From the NCBI GenBank assembly GCA_902780585.1, contig CACZGA010000015.1, positions 1 through 50,449 on the forward strand: a DNA stretch of 50,449 nucleotides. Direction: 5' to 3'. This document shows positions 30,321 to 39,765 of this stretch, one piece after another. The notes under the pieces were generated by a model. It was given only the letters and a program-made list of their open reading frames with translations, ran no database searches and had not been told where the DNA came from. Source of the DNA: an uncultured Erysipelotrichaceae bacterium (GTDB taxonomy: Bacteria > Bacillota_I > Bacilli_A > RF39 > UBA660). Numbering within the stretch: position 1 is the stretch's first letter; every line of letters begins with the position of its first letter. The translations under genes were made by a program, and so were the position numbers.

Positions 30321-32369
30321 GTGAAAGAAGAACGAATTAATTTTATTGTTAATCAAGCCAGAGAAAATTCTTTAGATGGCATTAGTGAAGATGCTATTAG
30401 AGATATGATACTTTCTACTGAACGACAATTAGGTCGAGAATTAACGGGGTATGCAGTTTTTGATAAACCATATAATCAATTTTATGCTACAGAAATGCTT
30501 ACTAGGGAATATCCTAAGCAAAAAATTAGTACAGAGATTTTACTTAGAGCAGAAAAAATACCTGATGTTGTTGCTTATCGTTGCGAAAGAGATTTTTATT
30601 ATGGGGAATTATCAGAATTGATGTTAAAATATGCTTTTATTTTAAAGGAAAAATATCATGTTGGTAAAGGTGATGTAATTATTATGGATTCCCTTTCTAC
30701 ACCAGATGCTATTTGCTCTTTTTGGGCATGTAATTTAGTAGGTGCAAAAGTTCGTCCAATAGATCCTATTTATAGTGCTGATCAGGTTGAAAAAATATTA
30801 ATTGATTATAAGCCTAAGATGGTTATTTGTGATGCACTTCATTTTGGTACTATGAGCAAGGCTATAGGTGAAAAAAATATTCCTGTAGGCTATATTAAAT
30901 TAAGAGGAAATTTACCACTTGTTTCACCGGTTAAGAAAAGCATAGTTTTATTATTGGAAGATGTTAATGAGTTGCAAATACGTAGAGATAAGAATTCACT
31001 TTGGAGTAATTTACATGATGAAGTTAATAGTGTTGATTTATCGTCTATTCGTTTAGAAGATATTGCTTCTCCATATGTTGAAGATGAAATAGCTGCTATT
31101 TTTCCTACTAGTGGTACTACTGGTGAAGCTAAAGGGGTAGAAGTAACGAATGAAAACTTTTTAAGTAATGTTTTTAAGGAATATATTTCGGACTTTGATA
31201 TTGAAGATAATGATTCTTTATTTAATCCAATGCCTACATGTAGTTCTTTCTTTTGGTATACTATAGCTTTGGCAGCATTTTTAGGGGTAACAACTTCTCT
31301 TTGCCCTATGTTTGATGCAAAGGTAAGTGTGAAACAAATTGCAGAAGATGAGAGTACTTGGGTATTATTAGGACCAATTATTGTTGAACAATTATGTCGT
31401 TATATAGAAAAAAATGAAACTTCTAATCCTATTTTTTCAAATTTTATTTGTAGTATTGAAAGGGCACTGTTTGGAAAAGATTCAAAAGAAATAGTGGATA
31501 TTATTAAGGGAAAAAGGCATTATATAAGTGGTGGTGATTTATTACCATTAAAGTTAGAACGTAGAGCTAAAAGCCATTCCTTATTTATTAATAATAACCT
31601 TGGAACTTCAGAAAACACAGGGCCTTCTACAAATCCAAATGGAGCAAGAAAAAATTTAGTTGGATATTATGAAGGTTGTGTTGGAGTATCTTTACCAGGA
31701 AATGATATGGCAATCTTTAAGTATGATGAAGAAAACAATTGCCCAGCTCTAGATGCAGATGATTATGAGTTTGGACAAATGTATTATGAAGTTGGAGAGA
31801 TATGTTTTAAGGCTAGTAATCCAAATGTTTTTGCAGGATATTTCAATAATCCTGAAGCTACAGCTCAGACTATTTTAACTCATTCTGATGGTTCGGTTTG
31901 GTATCATTCTGGTGATTTGGGTTATATGGATCCTGCCGGTCATTGCTTCTGTTGTGGTAGAAAAAGTGGATTGATAGTACGTGATGGCCATAAAGTATGG
32001 GCACCTAAAATTGAAATTGTTGCCAAAAATATTGCAGGGATTGACGATTGCGCAGTAATTGGAGTTCCAGATGCAAAAGAAAATGAAGTTCCAGCTTGCT
32101 TTATAGTTTTCTCTGATGGGGTTAATCCACAACAAAAGAATGCTATTGTTAGGGAATTCTATTCAAGCGTCTTATCATCGATAGACGAAAAACATGTTCC
32201 TACTTATTGGAAGGAATTGGACGCTATCCCTAGAAATTTAATGGCTAAAGCAAAGATACCTGAGTTAAATGAAATATATGAAGACGATATTTCTCAAAGA
32301 GATGGTGAACAGGGAAAAAGCAAAAATCCTTTCAAGATTTTGCTTAAGACATTTAAAGTTGCAAAATAA
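30321..32369 (+). CDS. AMP-dependent synthetase/ligase (acyl-CoA synthetase-like)
   Basis: The protein has 682 residues, longer than a typical 500-550 residue member because of an N-terminal extension of about 85 residues. It belongs to the adenylate-forming superfamily: FPTSGTTGEAKGVEVT (P-loop, near 260), a LGTSEN-like motif, YHSGDLGYMDPAGH and GRKSGLIVRDGHKVWAPKIE (hinge to the C-terminal domain). It activates a carboxylic acid as an acyl-adenylate; the acid and acceptor are unknown. The conserved late catalytic Lys is probably in the RNLMAKAKIPE segment. Start GTG at 30321 with GGGGTGAT upstream. Confidence 0.85.
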   Translation: MKEERINFIVNQARENSLDGISEDAIRDMILSTERQLGRELTGYAVFDKPYNQFYATEMLTREYPKQKISTEILLRAEKIPDVVAYRCERDFYYGELSELMLKYAFILKEKYHVGKGDVIIMDSLSTPDAICSFWACNLVGAKVRPIDPIYSADQVEKILIDYKPKMVICDALHFGTMSKAIGEKNIPVGYIKLRGNLPLVSPVKKSIVLLLEDVNELQIRRDKNSLWSNLHDEVNSVDLSSIRLEDIASPYVEDEIAAIFPTSGTTGEAKGVEVTNENFLSNVFKEYISDFDIEDNDSLFNPMPTCSSFFWYTIALAAFLGVTTSLCPMFDAKVSVKQIAEDESTWVLLGPIIVEQLCRYIEKNETSNPIFSNFICSIERALFGKDSKEIVDIIKGKRHYISGGDLLPLKLERRAKSHSLFINNNLGTSENTGPSTNPNGARKNLVGYYEGCVGVSLPGNDMAIFKYDEENNCPALDADDYEFGQMYYEVGEICFKASNPNVFAGYFNNPEATAQTILTHSDGSVWYHSGDLGYMDPAGHCFCCGRKSGLIVRDGHKVWAPKIEIVAKNIAGIDDCAVIGVPDAKENEVPACFIVFSDGVNPQQKNAIVREFYSSVLSSIDEKHVPTYWKELDAIPRNLMAKAKIPELNEIYEDDISQRDGEQGKSKNPFKILLKTFKVAK

Positions 32370-32384
32370 TTGCAACTTTTTTTG
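32358..32384 (+). terminator. Terminator overlapping the ligase stop codon
   Basis: AGTTGCAA pairs with TTGCAACT around AATAA and is followed by TTTTTT. Confidence 0.9.
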
Positions 32385-32424
32385 TTGGTGTGCTATACTT
32401 TATATAAGGTAGAGGGTGAAATTG

Positions 32425-34884
32425 ATGATTAGTATCGCATTTTCTATTAGTAGTATAATTATAATTACTATTCTGATTATTGTATATTTTTTTAAGGGGA
32501 GAATAAAGACTGAGGAAACAACTATTTTTTCCAATATTTTAATTTGTACTTATATTGGGTTGTTTTTAGAACTACTTAGCTTTATACTTTTAAAAGCTGG
32601 ACATGATGATAATTCGTTATGGTTTATTGTGGTTTCTAAAATAATATTGGTGTATTTTTATGTATGGGCATCTTTATTCTCGATGTATATTAATGTTTCT
32701 GCGAATAGTAGTAAATTAAACAAACTTTATAATTATTCGATTCCAATTGGATCAATTATACTTTTAATTCTTCCTATTGATTTTATAAAAGAAAATGGAA
32801 TGGTAATACCTGGTGGTTTAGCATGTAAATTTGTTTATTTCACAATTGGATTTTTTATTGCTTTATCTTTATTTAAAATGTTTACATGCAAGGAAAAGAA
32901 TTGGAAGAAGTTTGTACCACTTATTAGTTTTATAATTTTTATGACTATTTCAACTATTATTCAGTATTATAATCCGTCTTTTATTTTTACAGATATTATT
33001 TTTGCTACTATTATTTATATTATGTTTTTTACTATTGAAAATCCAGATGTTAAAATGCTAGAACAAATGGAACTTGCTAAAGAGGCTGCTGAGAAAGCTA
33101 ATAGGGCTAAGACTGATTTCTTATCTAGTATGTCTCATGAGATTCGTACTCCTTTGAATGCTATTGTTGGTTTTAGTGATTGTATTATGGAAGCTAAAGA
33201 TTTAGGAGAAGCTAAGGAGAATGCTAAAGATATTGTTAATGCTTCTCAGACATTACTTGAGATTGTTAATGGTATATTAGATATTTCTAAGATTGAAGCT
33301 GGTAAGTTAGAGATTGTTAATTCTAAATATAATGCGCTTGAGACATTTGAAGAACTTGCTAAGTTAATTACACCTAAGATGCATGAAAAAGGACTTGATT
33401 TTACTTATAGTATTGCACCCGATTTACCTACTACTTTGTATGGGGATCATGCTAATTTAAAGAAAATAGTTACTAATTTACTTAGTAATGCTTGTAAGTA
33501 TACTGAACATGGTTATGTACATTATGAAGTAAATTGTGTTAATACAAATGATGTATCTAAATTAATTATATCTGTTGAAGATTCTGGACGTGGTATTAAA
33601 AAGGATGACGTTGATAAGTTATTTACTAAATTTCAAAGATTAGATGAAGATAGAAATACTACAATAGAAGGTACAGGGTTAGGTTTAGCAATTACTAAAC
33701 AATTAATTGAATTAATGGGCGGTAAAATTATTCTTCATACTGTATATGGAGAAGGTTCTAAATTTACAGTTGTATTAAATCAAAAGATTGAGACTGCTGA
33801 AGTAGAAGAAAAGAAACGTGTTAAATCTACTTTGGATTTACATGATGTTCGTATTTTACTTGTTGATGATACTCCTTTAAATTTAAAAGTTGCGTGTAAA
33901 TTGCTTGAGAAATATAATGCTAATCAAGTAGTTACTTGTGATAGTGGATTTGAGTGTATTGAAAGAATTGATCGTGGGGAAATATATGATTTAATATTAT
34001 TAGATGATATGATGCCTAGAATGAGTGGAGTAGAAACTCTAAAAAAATTAAAAGAGAATCCTGATTTTAAAGTTCCAACGATAGCTTTAACAGCTAATGC
34101 TATTACAGGTATGAGAGAAAAGTATTTGGCTGATGGGTTTGATGATTATTTAGCAAAGCCTATTGAAAAAGATCAACTAATTCAAGTTGTTAATCAAATA
34201 CTTGGTAGAAGTATAACTGAAGAAATTAATATCCAAGAAGTTAGGTCGAAAGCACCTTCTCCTGCTATACGTAGTGAAGTGGTAAATGTAGAGAATTTGG
34301 AAAAAAATCCTAAACCTGATATAATACCAGTAGAGGAGGATGTTCAAGAAATGCTAGGGGAAAAAGTTGAAAGAAATTATCATGAGGAAGATACTTTGCT
34401 AGATGAGACTCCAATACCGGTAGATGTAATTGAAGGTATTAATCCAAATCCAGAGGTTGATTTGGTACCAGTGGTTGATATTAATACACCTGAAGTTAAG
34501 ACAGAAGGATATGATAGAACTTTCTTAGAAAAGAAAGGTGTAGATGTTAATCATGCGTTAGAATTACTTGGTGATATGGAAATGTATAATATGACTATTT
34601 CTGACTTTATGAAAGAAGTTGAGGATAAATGGAGTCGTATTGTTGAATATCGTGATAATAATAATATGCCAGATTATGCAATTGAAGTTCATTCGTTAAA
34701 GAGTGATTGTAAATATTTAGGTTTTATGAAATTAGCGGATATTGCTTATCAACATGAATTGAAGAGTAAAGAAAATGATTTGTTCTTTGTACAAGATCAT
34801 TTTGCGGAACTTGAAGAAGAATATAAAAAAGTTCTTGAGATTGCTAAGGAATATGTAGAACATAATCCAGTGAGTGATGAATAA
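32425..34884 (+). CDS. Hybrid sensor histidine kinase with receiver and Hpt domains
   Basis: The protein has 819 residues. Seven or so hydrophobic helices (about 1-205) form a membrane sensor. Then a coiled linker, HisKA with H-box SSMSHEIRTPLN (His238), HATPase with N box NLLSNACKY, G1 DSGRGI and G2 GTGLGLA, a receiver domain (acceptor Asp527 in LLDDMMP, TANA, KPI), a 75-residue acidic linker, and a C-terminal Hpt domain with EVHSLKSD (His756). All phosphorelay steps before the final output regulator are in one chain; no DNA-binding regulator is next to it. The ATG at 32425 has GAGGGTGA upstream; an in-frame GTG at 32416 lies in that ribosome site. The signal is unknown. Confidence 0.93.
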   Translation: MISIAFSISSIIIITILIIVYFFKGRIKTEETTIFSNILICTYIGLFLELLSFILLKAGHDDNSLWFIVVSKIILVYFYVWASLFSMYINVSANSSKLNKLYNYSIPIGSIILLILPIDFIKENGMVIPGGLACKFVYFTIGFFIALSLFKMFTCKEKNWKKFVPLISFIIFMTISTIIQYYNPSFIFTDIIFATIIYIMFFTIENPDVKMLEQMELAKEAAEKANRAKTDFLSSMSHEIRTPLNAIVGFSDCIMEAKDLGEAKENAKDIVNASQTLLEIVNGILDISKIEAGKLEIVNSKYNALETFEELAKLITPKMHEKGLDFTYSIAPDLPTTLYGDHANLKKIVTNLLSNACKYTEHGYVHYEVNCVNTNDVSKLIISVEDSGRGIKKDDVDKLFTKFQRLDEDRNTTIEGTGLGLAITKQLIELMGGKIILHTVYGEGSKFTVVLNQKIETAEVEEKKRVKSTLDLHDVRILLVDDTPLNLKVACKLLEKYNANQVVTCDSGFECIERIDRGEIYDLILLDDMMPRMSGVETLKKLKENPDFKVPTIALTANAITGMREKYLADGFDDYLAKPIEKDQLIQVVNQILGRSITEEINIQEVRSKAPSPAIRSEVVNVENLEKNPKPDIIPVEEDVQEMLGEKVERNYHEEDTLLDETPIPVDVIEGINPNPEVDLVPVVDINTPEVKTEGYDRTFLEKKGVDVNHALELLGDMEMYNMTISDFMKEVEDKWSRIVEYRDNNNMPDYAIEVHSLKSDCKYLGFMKLADIAYQHELKSKENDLFFVQDHFAELEEEYKKVLEIAKEYVEHNPVSDE

Positions 34885-34886
34885 AG

Positions 34887-34910
34887 AGTACTGCTTTTAC
34901 AGTACTTTTT
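34887..34910 (+). terminator. Terminator of the histidine kinase gene
   Basis: AGTACTG pairs with CAGTACT around CTTTTA, then a T run. Confidence 0.9.
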
Positions 34911-34976
34911 GTATCTTCTCTTTTATTATTTTATAATTTAAGGTATAATAATATTAGTTTTTTAGGAGGAATTTTA

Positions 34977-36128
34977 ATGGATTCAGATATTATGTTAGAC
35001 AACAAAAATGTTCTTACAATGAAATTACTTCATTATTTCATTACTGAGAAGAATTATAATCCTATTATTCTTCAAGGGGTTGAGAATGAGATTTGGTTAG
35101 AGAACTTAGAAGAAGATTGTGAAGTAGTACGTATTGTTTCAGGATATATTCATAATGATGAACAATTTGATTTTGATGTTTTTAAGACAAAAAGAATTGT
35201 TAAGAAGATTAAGAAAAAGACTTTTTCTTTACATATGAATGTTATGAGTTTTTTCCTTGATTTAGGAGATAATGTTAAAAGAGAAATAAATGAAAGTCCA
35301 AAGTTAATGGCTATTAATGCTAAGAATGAAGAAGATATTACTAAAAGTGAGATGATTCAAAAGATGTTCCCAGATTTAAGTAAAAAAATGGAATATAGTG
35401 AAGATGGTATTGAGTTATTTGCTAAGATTACAAGTGATATTAATAAGCATAATAGAGAAGATGCTACTAGATTAGAAAATGTGTTTAAAGATAAGGGAAC
35501 TTATATTACTTATTTTTTAATCGCATTAAATGTTATTTTATGGGTTGTTCCTTATCTACTTGGAAAAGATTATGAAATAGCTTTAACTTATGGAGTTCAT
35601 GGACCAAGTATTCGTTTTGGACAATTCTATAGGATAATAACAGGGGCATTTATACATTCTGGGCCAGTTCATCTAGCGTTTAATTGTTATGCTTTATATA
35701 TAATTGGTTCACAGATAGAAAATTATTTTGGTAGAATTAAATACTTATTAATTTATTTTTACTCAGCTATTATTGGAGCCTTGTTTTCTATGTCATTTAA
35801 TGGAATAAGCGTTTCAGTAGGTGCTAGTGGGGCTATATTTGGTTTAATGGGAGCGTTACTATACTTTGGATATTATTACCGAGTATATTTAGGAAATGTC
35901 GTTAAGAGTCAGATATTACCAGTTATAGTGTTTAATTTAGCATTAGGTTTTTATTTTCAAAATGTTGATAATTTTGCTCATATAGGTGGATTAATAGGTG
36001 GAGCTATGATGGCTTTAGCTGTAGGAGTAAAGGATAAGAGCTCTATATTTGAAAAAGTAAATGGTTGGATAATAGTTGCTATTTTTACAGTGTTTATTGA
36101 TTATATAGCTTTTGTGTATAGTGCTTGA
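34977..36128 (+). CDS. Rhomboid-family intramembrane serine protease with N-terminal cytoplasmic domain
   Basis: The protein has 383 residues. The first 170 are soluble and not assigned; they recall the cytosolic domains of B. subtilis GluP-type rhomboids. The rhomboid core (about 178-370) has six or seven membrane helices, FNCYALYIIGSQIE on helix 2, the catalytic Ser284 in GASGAIFGLMGAL and His335 in FAHIGGLIGG. It cleaves membrane proteins within the bilayer. AGGAGG precedes the ATG. Substrates are unknown. Confidence 0.9.
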   Translation: MDSDIMLDNKNVLTMKLLHYFITEKNYNPIILQGVENEIWLENLEEDCEVVRIVSGYIHNDEQFDFDVFKTKRIVKKIKKKTFSLHMNVMSFFLDLGDNVKREINESPKLMAINAKNEEDITKSEMIQKMFPDLSKKMEYSEDGIELFAKITSDINKHNREDATRLENVFKDKGTYITYFLIALNVILWVVPYLLGKDYEIALTYGVHGPSIRFGQFYRIITGAFIHSGPVHLAFNCYALYIIGSQIENYFGRIKYLLIYFYSAIIGALFSMSFNGISVSVGASGAIFGLMGALLYFGYYYRVYLGNVVKSQILPVIVFNLALGFYFQNVDNFAHIGGLIGGAMMALAVGVKDKSSIFEKVNGWIIVAIFTVFIDYIAFVYSA

Positions 36129-36133
36129 TAGGG

Positions 36134-36162
36134 TTGTATTTGATTATTACAAGTGATAAAAT
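36134..36162 (+). promoter_or_regulatory. Promoter of the ireB-ruvX-yrzB operon
   Basis: TTGTAT at 36134-36139, 17 bases, TAAAAT at 36157-36162. Confidence 0.65.
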
Positions 36163-36192
36163 AAAGATAACTATATTAGTGAGGTGATTTGA

Positions 36193-36447
36193 ATGCCACA
36201 AGAACAAACAAGTTTATTTAATATTCAGGAAATTGATTCTGAATTAACTAGAAAAATTGTAAATGAAGTTTATAAATCTTTAGAGGAGAGAGGCTATAAC
36301 CCTACTAACCAAATAGTTGGTTATTTGATTAGTGGAGATCCTGGATATATTTCTAATTATCAAAATGCAAGAAATAAGATTCAAGAGATTGACAGAGCTA
36401 AAATAGTAGAAATTCTTTTAACAGATTTTCGAAATAATGGGAAATGA
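36193..36447 (+). CDS. ireB: IreB/YrzL-family regulatory phosphoprotein
   Basis: The protein has 84 residues. It matches the IreB (DUF965) family across its length (NEVYKSLEERGYNPTNQIVGY, then SGDPGYI). In Enterococcus IreB is phosphorylated by the PASTA kinase IreK and affects cephalosporin tolerance. It is first in the block that follows the B. subtilis order yrzL-yrrK-yrzB. The stop overlaps the ATG of ruvX by four bases. GAGGTGAT precedes the ATG. Confidence 0.92.
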   Translation: MPQEQTSLFNIQEIDSELTRKIVNEVYKSLEERGYNPTNQIVGYLISGDPGYISNYQNARNKIQEIDRAKIVEILLTDFRNNGK

Positions 36448-36869
36448 AATATTTAGGATTAGATTTAGGAAGTAGGACTCTTGGGATGGCTGTTAGTGAC
36501 TCTACTGGTATGATTGCTAGTAATTATGGAGTTGTTAGACATCAAGAGGATTATGAATTGTTACTTACAAAAGTAAAAGAAATTGTTGAAGAATTAAAAA
36601 TAGAGGCTATTGTATTGGGATTCCCTAAAAATATGAATAATACAATTGGCCCTAAAGGGGAACTTAGTCTTTGGTTTAAAAAGAGGTTAGAGGAATCTTT
36701 GTCTATACCTGTTTATTTGCAAGATGAAAGACTTTCTACAGTTAGTGCTACTAATGCACTTATTGAAGGTAATGTTTCTAGAAAAAACCGAAAAAAAGTA
36801 GTTGATAGTGTTGCGGCACAGATTATTTTACAGACTTTTCTGGATGGGAGGAAATTAGATGAAAAATAA
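36444..36869 (+). CDS. ruvX: RuvX/YqgF-family Holliday junction resolvase-like protein
   Basis: The protein has 141 residues with an RNase H-like fold. MKYLGLDLGSRTLGMAVSD carries the first catalytic Asp; later segments IVLGFP, QDERLSTVSA and KKVVDSVAAQIIL carry the remaining acidic residues. Homologues process 16S rRNA precursor or act as resolvases. It is coupled to ireB (ATGA overlap) and to the next gene (11-base overlap). Confidence 0.93.
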   Translation: MKYLGLDLGSRTLGMAVSDSTGMIASNYGVVRHQEDYELLLTKVKEIVEELKIEAIVLGFPKNMNNTIGPKGELSLWFKKRLEESLSIPVYLQDERLSTVSATNALIEGNVSRKNRKKVVDSVAAQIILQTFLDGRKLDEK

Positions 36870-37155
36870 TACCTTTTCAATGTTAGATGAAAATGGTAAA
36901 GAGGTTATTTATAATGTATTATTTACTTTTGAAAATGATGAGACAAAAAAGAATTACATTGTATATACAGATAATGAAAAAGATAAAGAAGGTAATACAC
37001 AAGTATATGCATCTATTTATAATCCAGAAGATCCAGAGAGTAGGTTAGAAGCAATTACTACAGACAAAGAATGGAAAGTAATTGAGACAATTTTAAATAC
37101 TTTACAAGAAGAAGCTAAAAATAGTAAGGATGATAATGGAAATGATGAGCAGTAG
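36859..37155 (+). CDS. yrzB: DUF1292 protein, YrzB family
   Basis: The protein has 98 residues and is acidic. EVIYNVLFTFENDETKKNYIVYTDN and YASIYNPEDPESRLEAITTDKEWKVIE match the DUF1292 family, which sits next to ruvX across Bacilli. The function is unknown. GGGAGG precedes the ATG. A terminator-like hairpin at the stop codon separates it from mltG. Confidence 0.9.
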   Translation: MKNNTFSMLDENGKEVIYNVLFTFENDETKKNYIVYTDNEKDKEGNTQVYASIYNPEDPESRLEAITTDKEWKVIETILNTLQEEAKNSKDDNGNDEQ

Positions 37156-37168
37156 CTCATTCTTTTTT
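37145..37168 (+). terminator. Terminator-like hairpin between yrzB and mltG
   Basis: ATGAGC pairs with GCTCAT around AGTA over the stop codon and is followed by TCTTTTTTC. The mltG ribosome site comes straight after, so it probably only reduces read-through. Confidence 0.6.
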
Positions 37169-37179
37169 CTGGAGGTATT

Positions 37180-38256
37180 ATGGCGTTAGTAAAAAAGACT
37201 AGACCAAAACCATTTTTATTATTATTTATTATTCTTATATTGCTTATTATAATTGGGGCAGGTACTTGGATTTATTTAGTTAGTCCAGTAGAAAAAGGTA
37301 ATAAAGAAGAAATAGAAGTTGTGGTTGAGAGTGGTTCTAGTACAAGTAAAATTGGTAAAATATTAAAAGATAAAGAATTAATTCATAGTGAATTATTATT
37401 TAAAGTATATATTAAATTAAATAATGTAAAGTCTTTAAAGGCTGCTCATTATCTTTTTACGAAGGATATGAGTTTAGAAGAAATAGTTAAAGTATTAGAA
37501 GAAGGTAGTACTTATAATCCTAATTTAGTAGTTATTACTTTTAAAGAGGGGTTACGTATTACTGATTATGCTAAAGTTATTGAGGAGAATACTAATCATT
37601 CTTATGATGAAGTTATTCAAGTTGTTAATAATAATACTTATTTAAAAACTTTAGTATCTAAATATTGGTTTTTAACTGATAGTATTTTTACAGGTGGAAT
37701 ATATTATCCACTAGAGGGATATTTAGTACCTAATACTTATCATTTTGATAACAAGGATGTATCTGTTGAAGAAATAATAGAAACTATGTTAGAGCAAATG
37801 AAAAAGGAATTAGAGCCATTTAAAAATGATATGGTCTCTAATCCACATTATTATTTAACTATGGCTTCTATTGTAGAATTAGAGGGTACAAATACAGATA
37901 ATAGAAAAATGATTGTAGGTATATTTGAAAATCGTTTAAATTCTGGTATGAATTTAGGAAGTGACGTTACTACTTATTATGGATTACAAGTTCCTATGAC
38001 TAGTGACTTAACAACTGAACAATTCGCAAGTATTAATCCGTATAACACTCGTAGTACGACAATGATTGGAAAAATGCCTGTTGGGCCTATCTGTAATCCA
38101 GGAATATCTAGTATAGAAGCTAGTGTTAAACCTACAAATAATGATTATTTATTCTTTGTAGCTGATAAGAATGGAAAGATATATTATTCTAAAACTAATA
38201 ATGAACATGAGAAAAAGATTGCGGAAATAAAGGCAAACGGAGATTGGATTTGGTAA
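37180..38256 (+). CDS. mltG: MltG/YceG-family endolytic murein transglycosylase
   Basis: The protein has 358 residues with one N-terminal membrane helix (about 11-34). The YceG domain follows: a LysM-like region (IEVVVESGSSTSKIGKIL), the PLEGYLVPNTY segment and the catalytic-Glu region MASIVELEG, then GSDVTTYYGL and MPVGPICNPG. It cuts nascent peptidoglycan strands at the outer face of the membrane to end chain growth. GGAGG lies just before the ATG. The methyltransferase gene follows after one base. Confidence 0.95.
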   Translation: MALVKKTRPKPFLLLFIILILLIIIGAGTWIYLVSPVEKGNKEEIEVVVESGSSTSKIGKILKDKELIHSELLFKVYIKLNNVKSLKAAHYLFTKDMSLEEIVKVLEEGSTYNPNLVVITFKEGLRITDYAKVIEENTNHSYDEVIQVVNNNTYLKTLVSKYWFLTDSIFTGGIYYPLEGYLVPNTYHFDNKDVSVEEIIETMLEQMKKELEPFKNDMVSNPHYYLTMASIVELEGTNTDNRKMIVGIFENRLNSGMNLGSDVTTYYGLQVPMTSDLTTEQFASINPYNTRSTTMIGKMPVGPICNPGISSIEASVKPTNNDYLFFVADKNGKIYYSKTNNEHEKKIAEIKANGDWIW

Positions 38257-38257
38257 A

Positions 38258-38848
38258 ATGATAAATGAAAATATAATAAAACAGATAAAAGATTATGCAG
38301 AACTTAATAATGTACCTATCATGATGGATGATAGTATGAGTTATATTATGAAATATATAAAAGATAATCATGTTAAATCTATATTGGAAGTTGGTACGGC
38401 TATTGGGTATTCGGCAATTATGATGTGTAGTGTTGATCCAAATGTATTTATTACTACAATAGAAAGAGATGAGAAAAGATATTTAGAAGCTCTTAAAAAT
38501 ATTAAGAAAACTAAATTAGAGGATAGAATTCAATTAATATATAATGATGCTTTAGAAGTAAAAGTAGAAGATAATTATGATTTAATTATTATAGATGCAG
38601 CTAAAGCTCAAAATCAAAAGTTTTTTGAGAGGTTTGAAAAGAATTTAAATCCTTATGGTACTATTATTACTGATAATATGGGCTTTCATGGATTGGTAAT
38701 GCAAGAAAGTGATGAGATTAAAAGTAGGAACTTAAGACAATTAGTACGAAAAGTTAAGGATTATAAAGAATTCTTGGAAAAGAATATTCGTTATGAAACT
38801 ACTTTTTTAGATATAGGGGACGGATTAGCAATTAGTAGAAAATTATGA
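38258..38848 (+). CDS. trmR: TrmR-type tRNA 5-hydroxyuridine methyltransferase (O-methyltransferase fold)
   Basis: The protein has 196 residues with a class I SAM-dependent fold: ILEVGTAIGYSAIMM binds SAM, ITTIERDEKR and DLIIIDAAKAQNQ complete the site. B. subtilis YrrM at the same locus position is TrmR, which makes 5-methoxyuridine at the tRNA wobble base from 5-hydroxyuridine. The two U32 genes downstream would supply that hydroxylated base, supporting the call. It was likely transcribed with mltG; a terminator follows. Confidence 0.85.
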   Translation: MINENIIKQIKDYAELNNVPIMMDDSMSYIMKYIKDNHVKSILEVGTAIGYSAIMMCSVDPNVFITTIERDEKRYLEALKNIKKTKLEDRIQLIYNDALEVKVEDNYDLIIIDAAKAQNQKFFERFEKNLNPYGTIITDNMGFHGLVMQESDEIKSRNLRQLVRKVKDYKEFLEKNIRYETTFLDIGDGLAISRKL

Positions 38849-38851
38849 TTT

Positions 38852-38877
38852 AGAAAGTTTATAACTTTCTATTTTTC
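38852..38877 (+). terminator. Terminator of the mltG-trmR unit
   Basis: AGAAAGTT pairs with AACTTTCT around TAT, then ATTTTTC. Confidence 0.8.
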
Positions 38878-38910
38878 TTGTAATGATTTATAATATGAGG
38901 GAGGTGCTTT

Positions 38911-39765
38911 ATGAAATTATTAGTGGAATGTTCTTCTAAAAGTGATTTATACACAGATATTGTGGATGGAATTATTTTGCCTTTAGAAGGATTTAGTGTT
39001 GAAAGTAAATGTTTTTTTACTTTAGAAGAAATTAAAAGTATTTCTAGTAATGTAAAGTGTGAAGTATTTGTAAAAGTTAATAAGAATTTTATGAATGAAG
39101 ATATTGAGGGCTTAAAAAGAGTTTTATTAGAATTAGATAATTGTAATATTTCTGGTATATTCTTTTATGACTTGGCTGTTCTAGAGTTAAAAAATGAATT
39201 ATCTTTAAGGGTTCCTTTAGTATGGAATCAGACTCATATGGTTAATAATTATAAAACATGTGATTATTATTATTCTAAAGGGGTTAAGTATGCTTTGCTT
39301 GGTAAAGAGATTACTTTAGAAGAGATTGTTGAGATAACAACTTTGAGTAAGATTTCTACTATGGTAGAAGTTGTGTCTAAACCGAGTGTGGCTTTTTCTA
39401 AAAGATTGTTAGTTACTAATTACTTTAAGGATTTAGGTAAAAAGGGGGATTCTTCTTTAACTATTCACGAGAGAGGCACAGATCAAGATTATGAATTATT
39501 TGAGAATAATGATGGGACTAGTTTCTTTTTAGATATTATTACTAATGGTACTGGTATTATAAGTGATTTATATAAAGCTTGTGTTCCTTACATTATTATG
39601 AGGGAGTATGGAATAGATTGTTTTAAGGAATTATTAGTTGATACTATGGAATATATAAAAGGTAAATGTATGGATAAGTCTTATATAGATAAATATAAAA
39701 AGTTAGGGGATAGTACTAATTTCTTCTTTAGAAAAACTATTTATAAGGTGAAGAAAAATGGATAA
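38911..39765 (+). CDS. trhP1: U32-family tRNA hydroxylation protein, smaller partner (YrrN/TrhP1 type)
   Basis: The protein has 284 residues and matches the shorter U32-like protein YrrN by position and barrel-like pattern (DGIILPLEGF, GIFFYDLAVLEL, RVPLVWNQTHMVNN). Together with the longer U32 protein next to it, this pair is implicated in prephenate-dependent hydroxylation of the tRNA wobble uridine. Sequence is much more diverged than its neighbour. GGGAGGTG precedes the ATG, and the end overlaps the next gene by 8 bases. Confidence 0.8.
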   Translation: MKLLVECSSKSDLYTDIVDGIILPLEGFSVESKCFFTLEEIKSISSNVKCEVFVKVNKNFMNEDIEGLKRVLLELDNCNISGIFFYDLAVLELKNELSLRVPLVWNQTHMVNNYKTCDYYYSKGVKYALLGKEITLEEIVEITTLSKISTMVEVVSKPSVAFSKRLLVTNYFKDLGKKGDSSLTIHERGTDQDYELFENNDGTSFFLDIITNGTGIISDLYKACVPYIIMREYGIDCFKELLVDTMEYIKGKCMDKSYIDKYKKLGDSTNFFFRKTIYKVKKNG

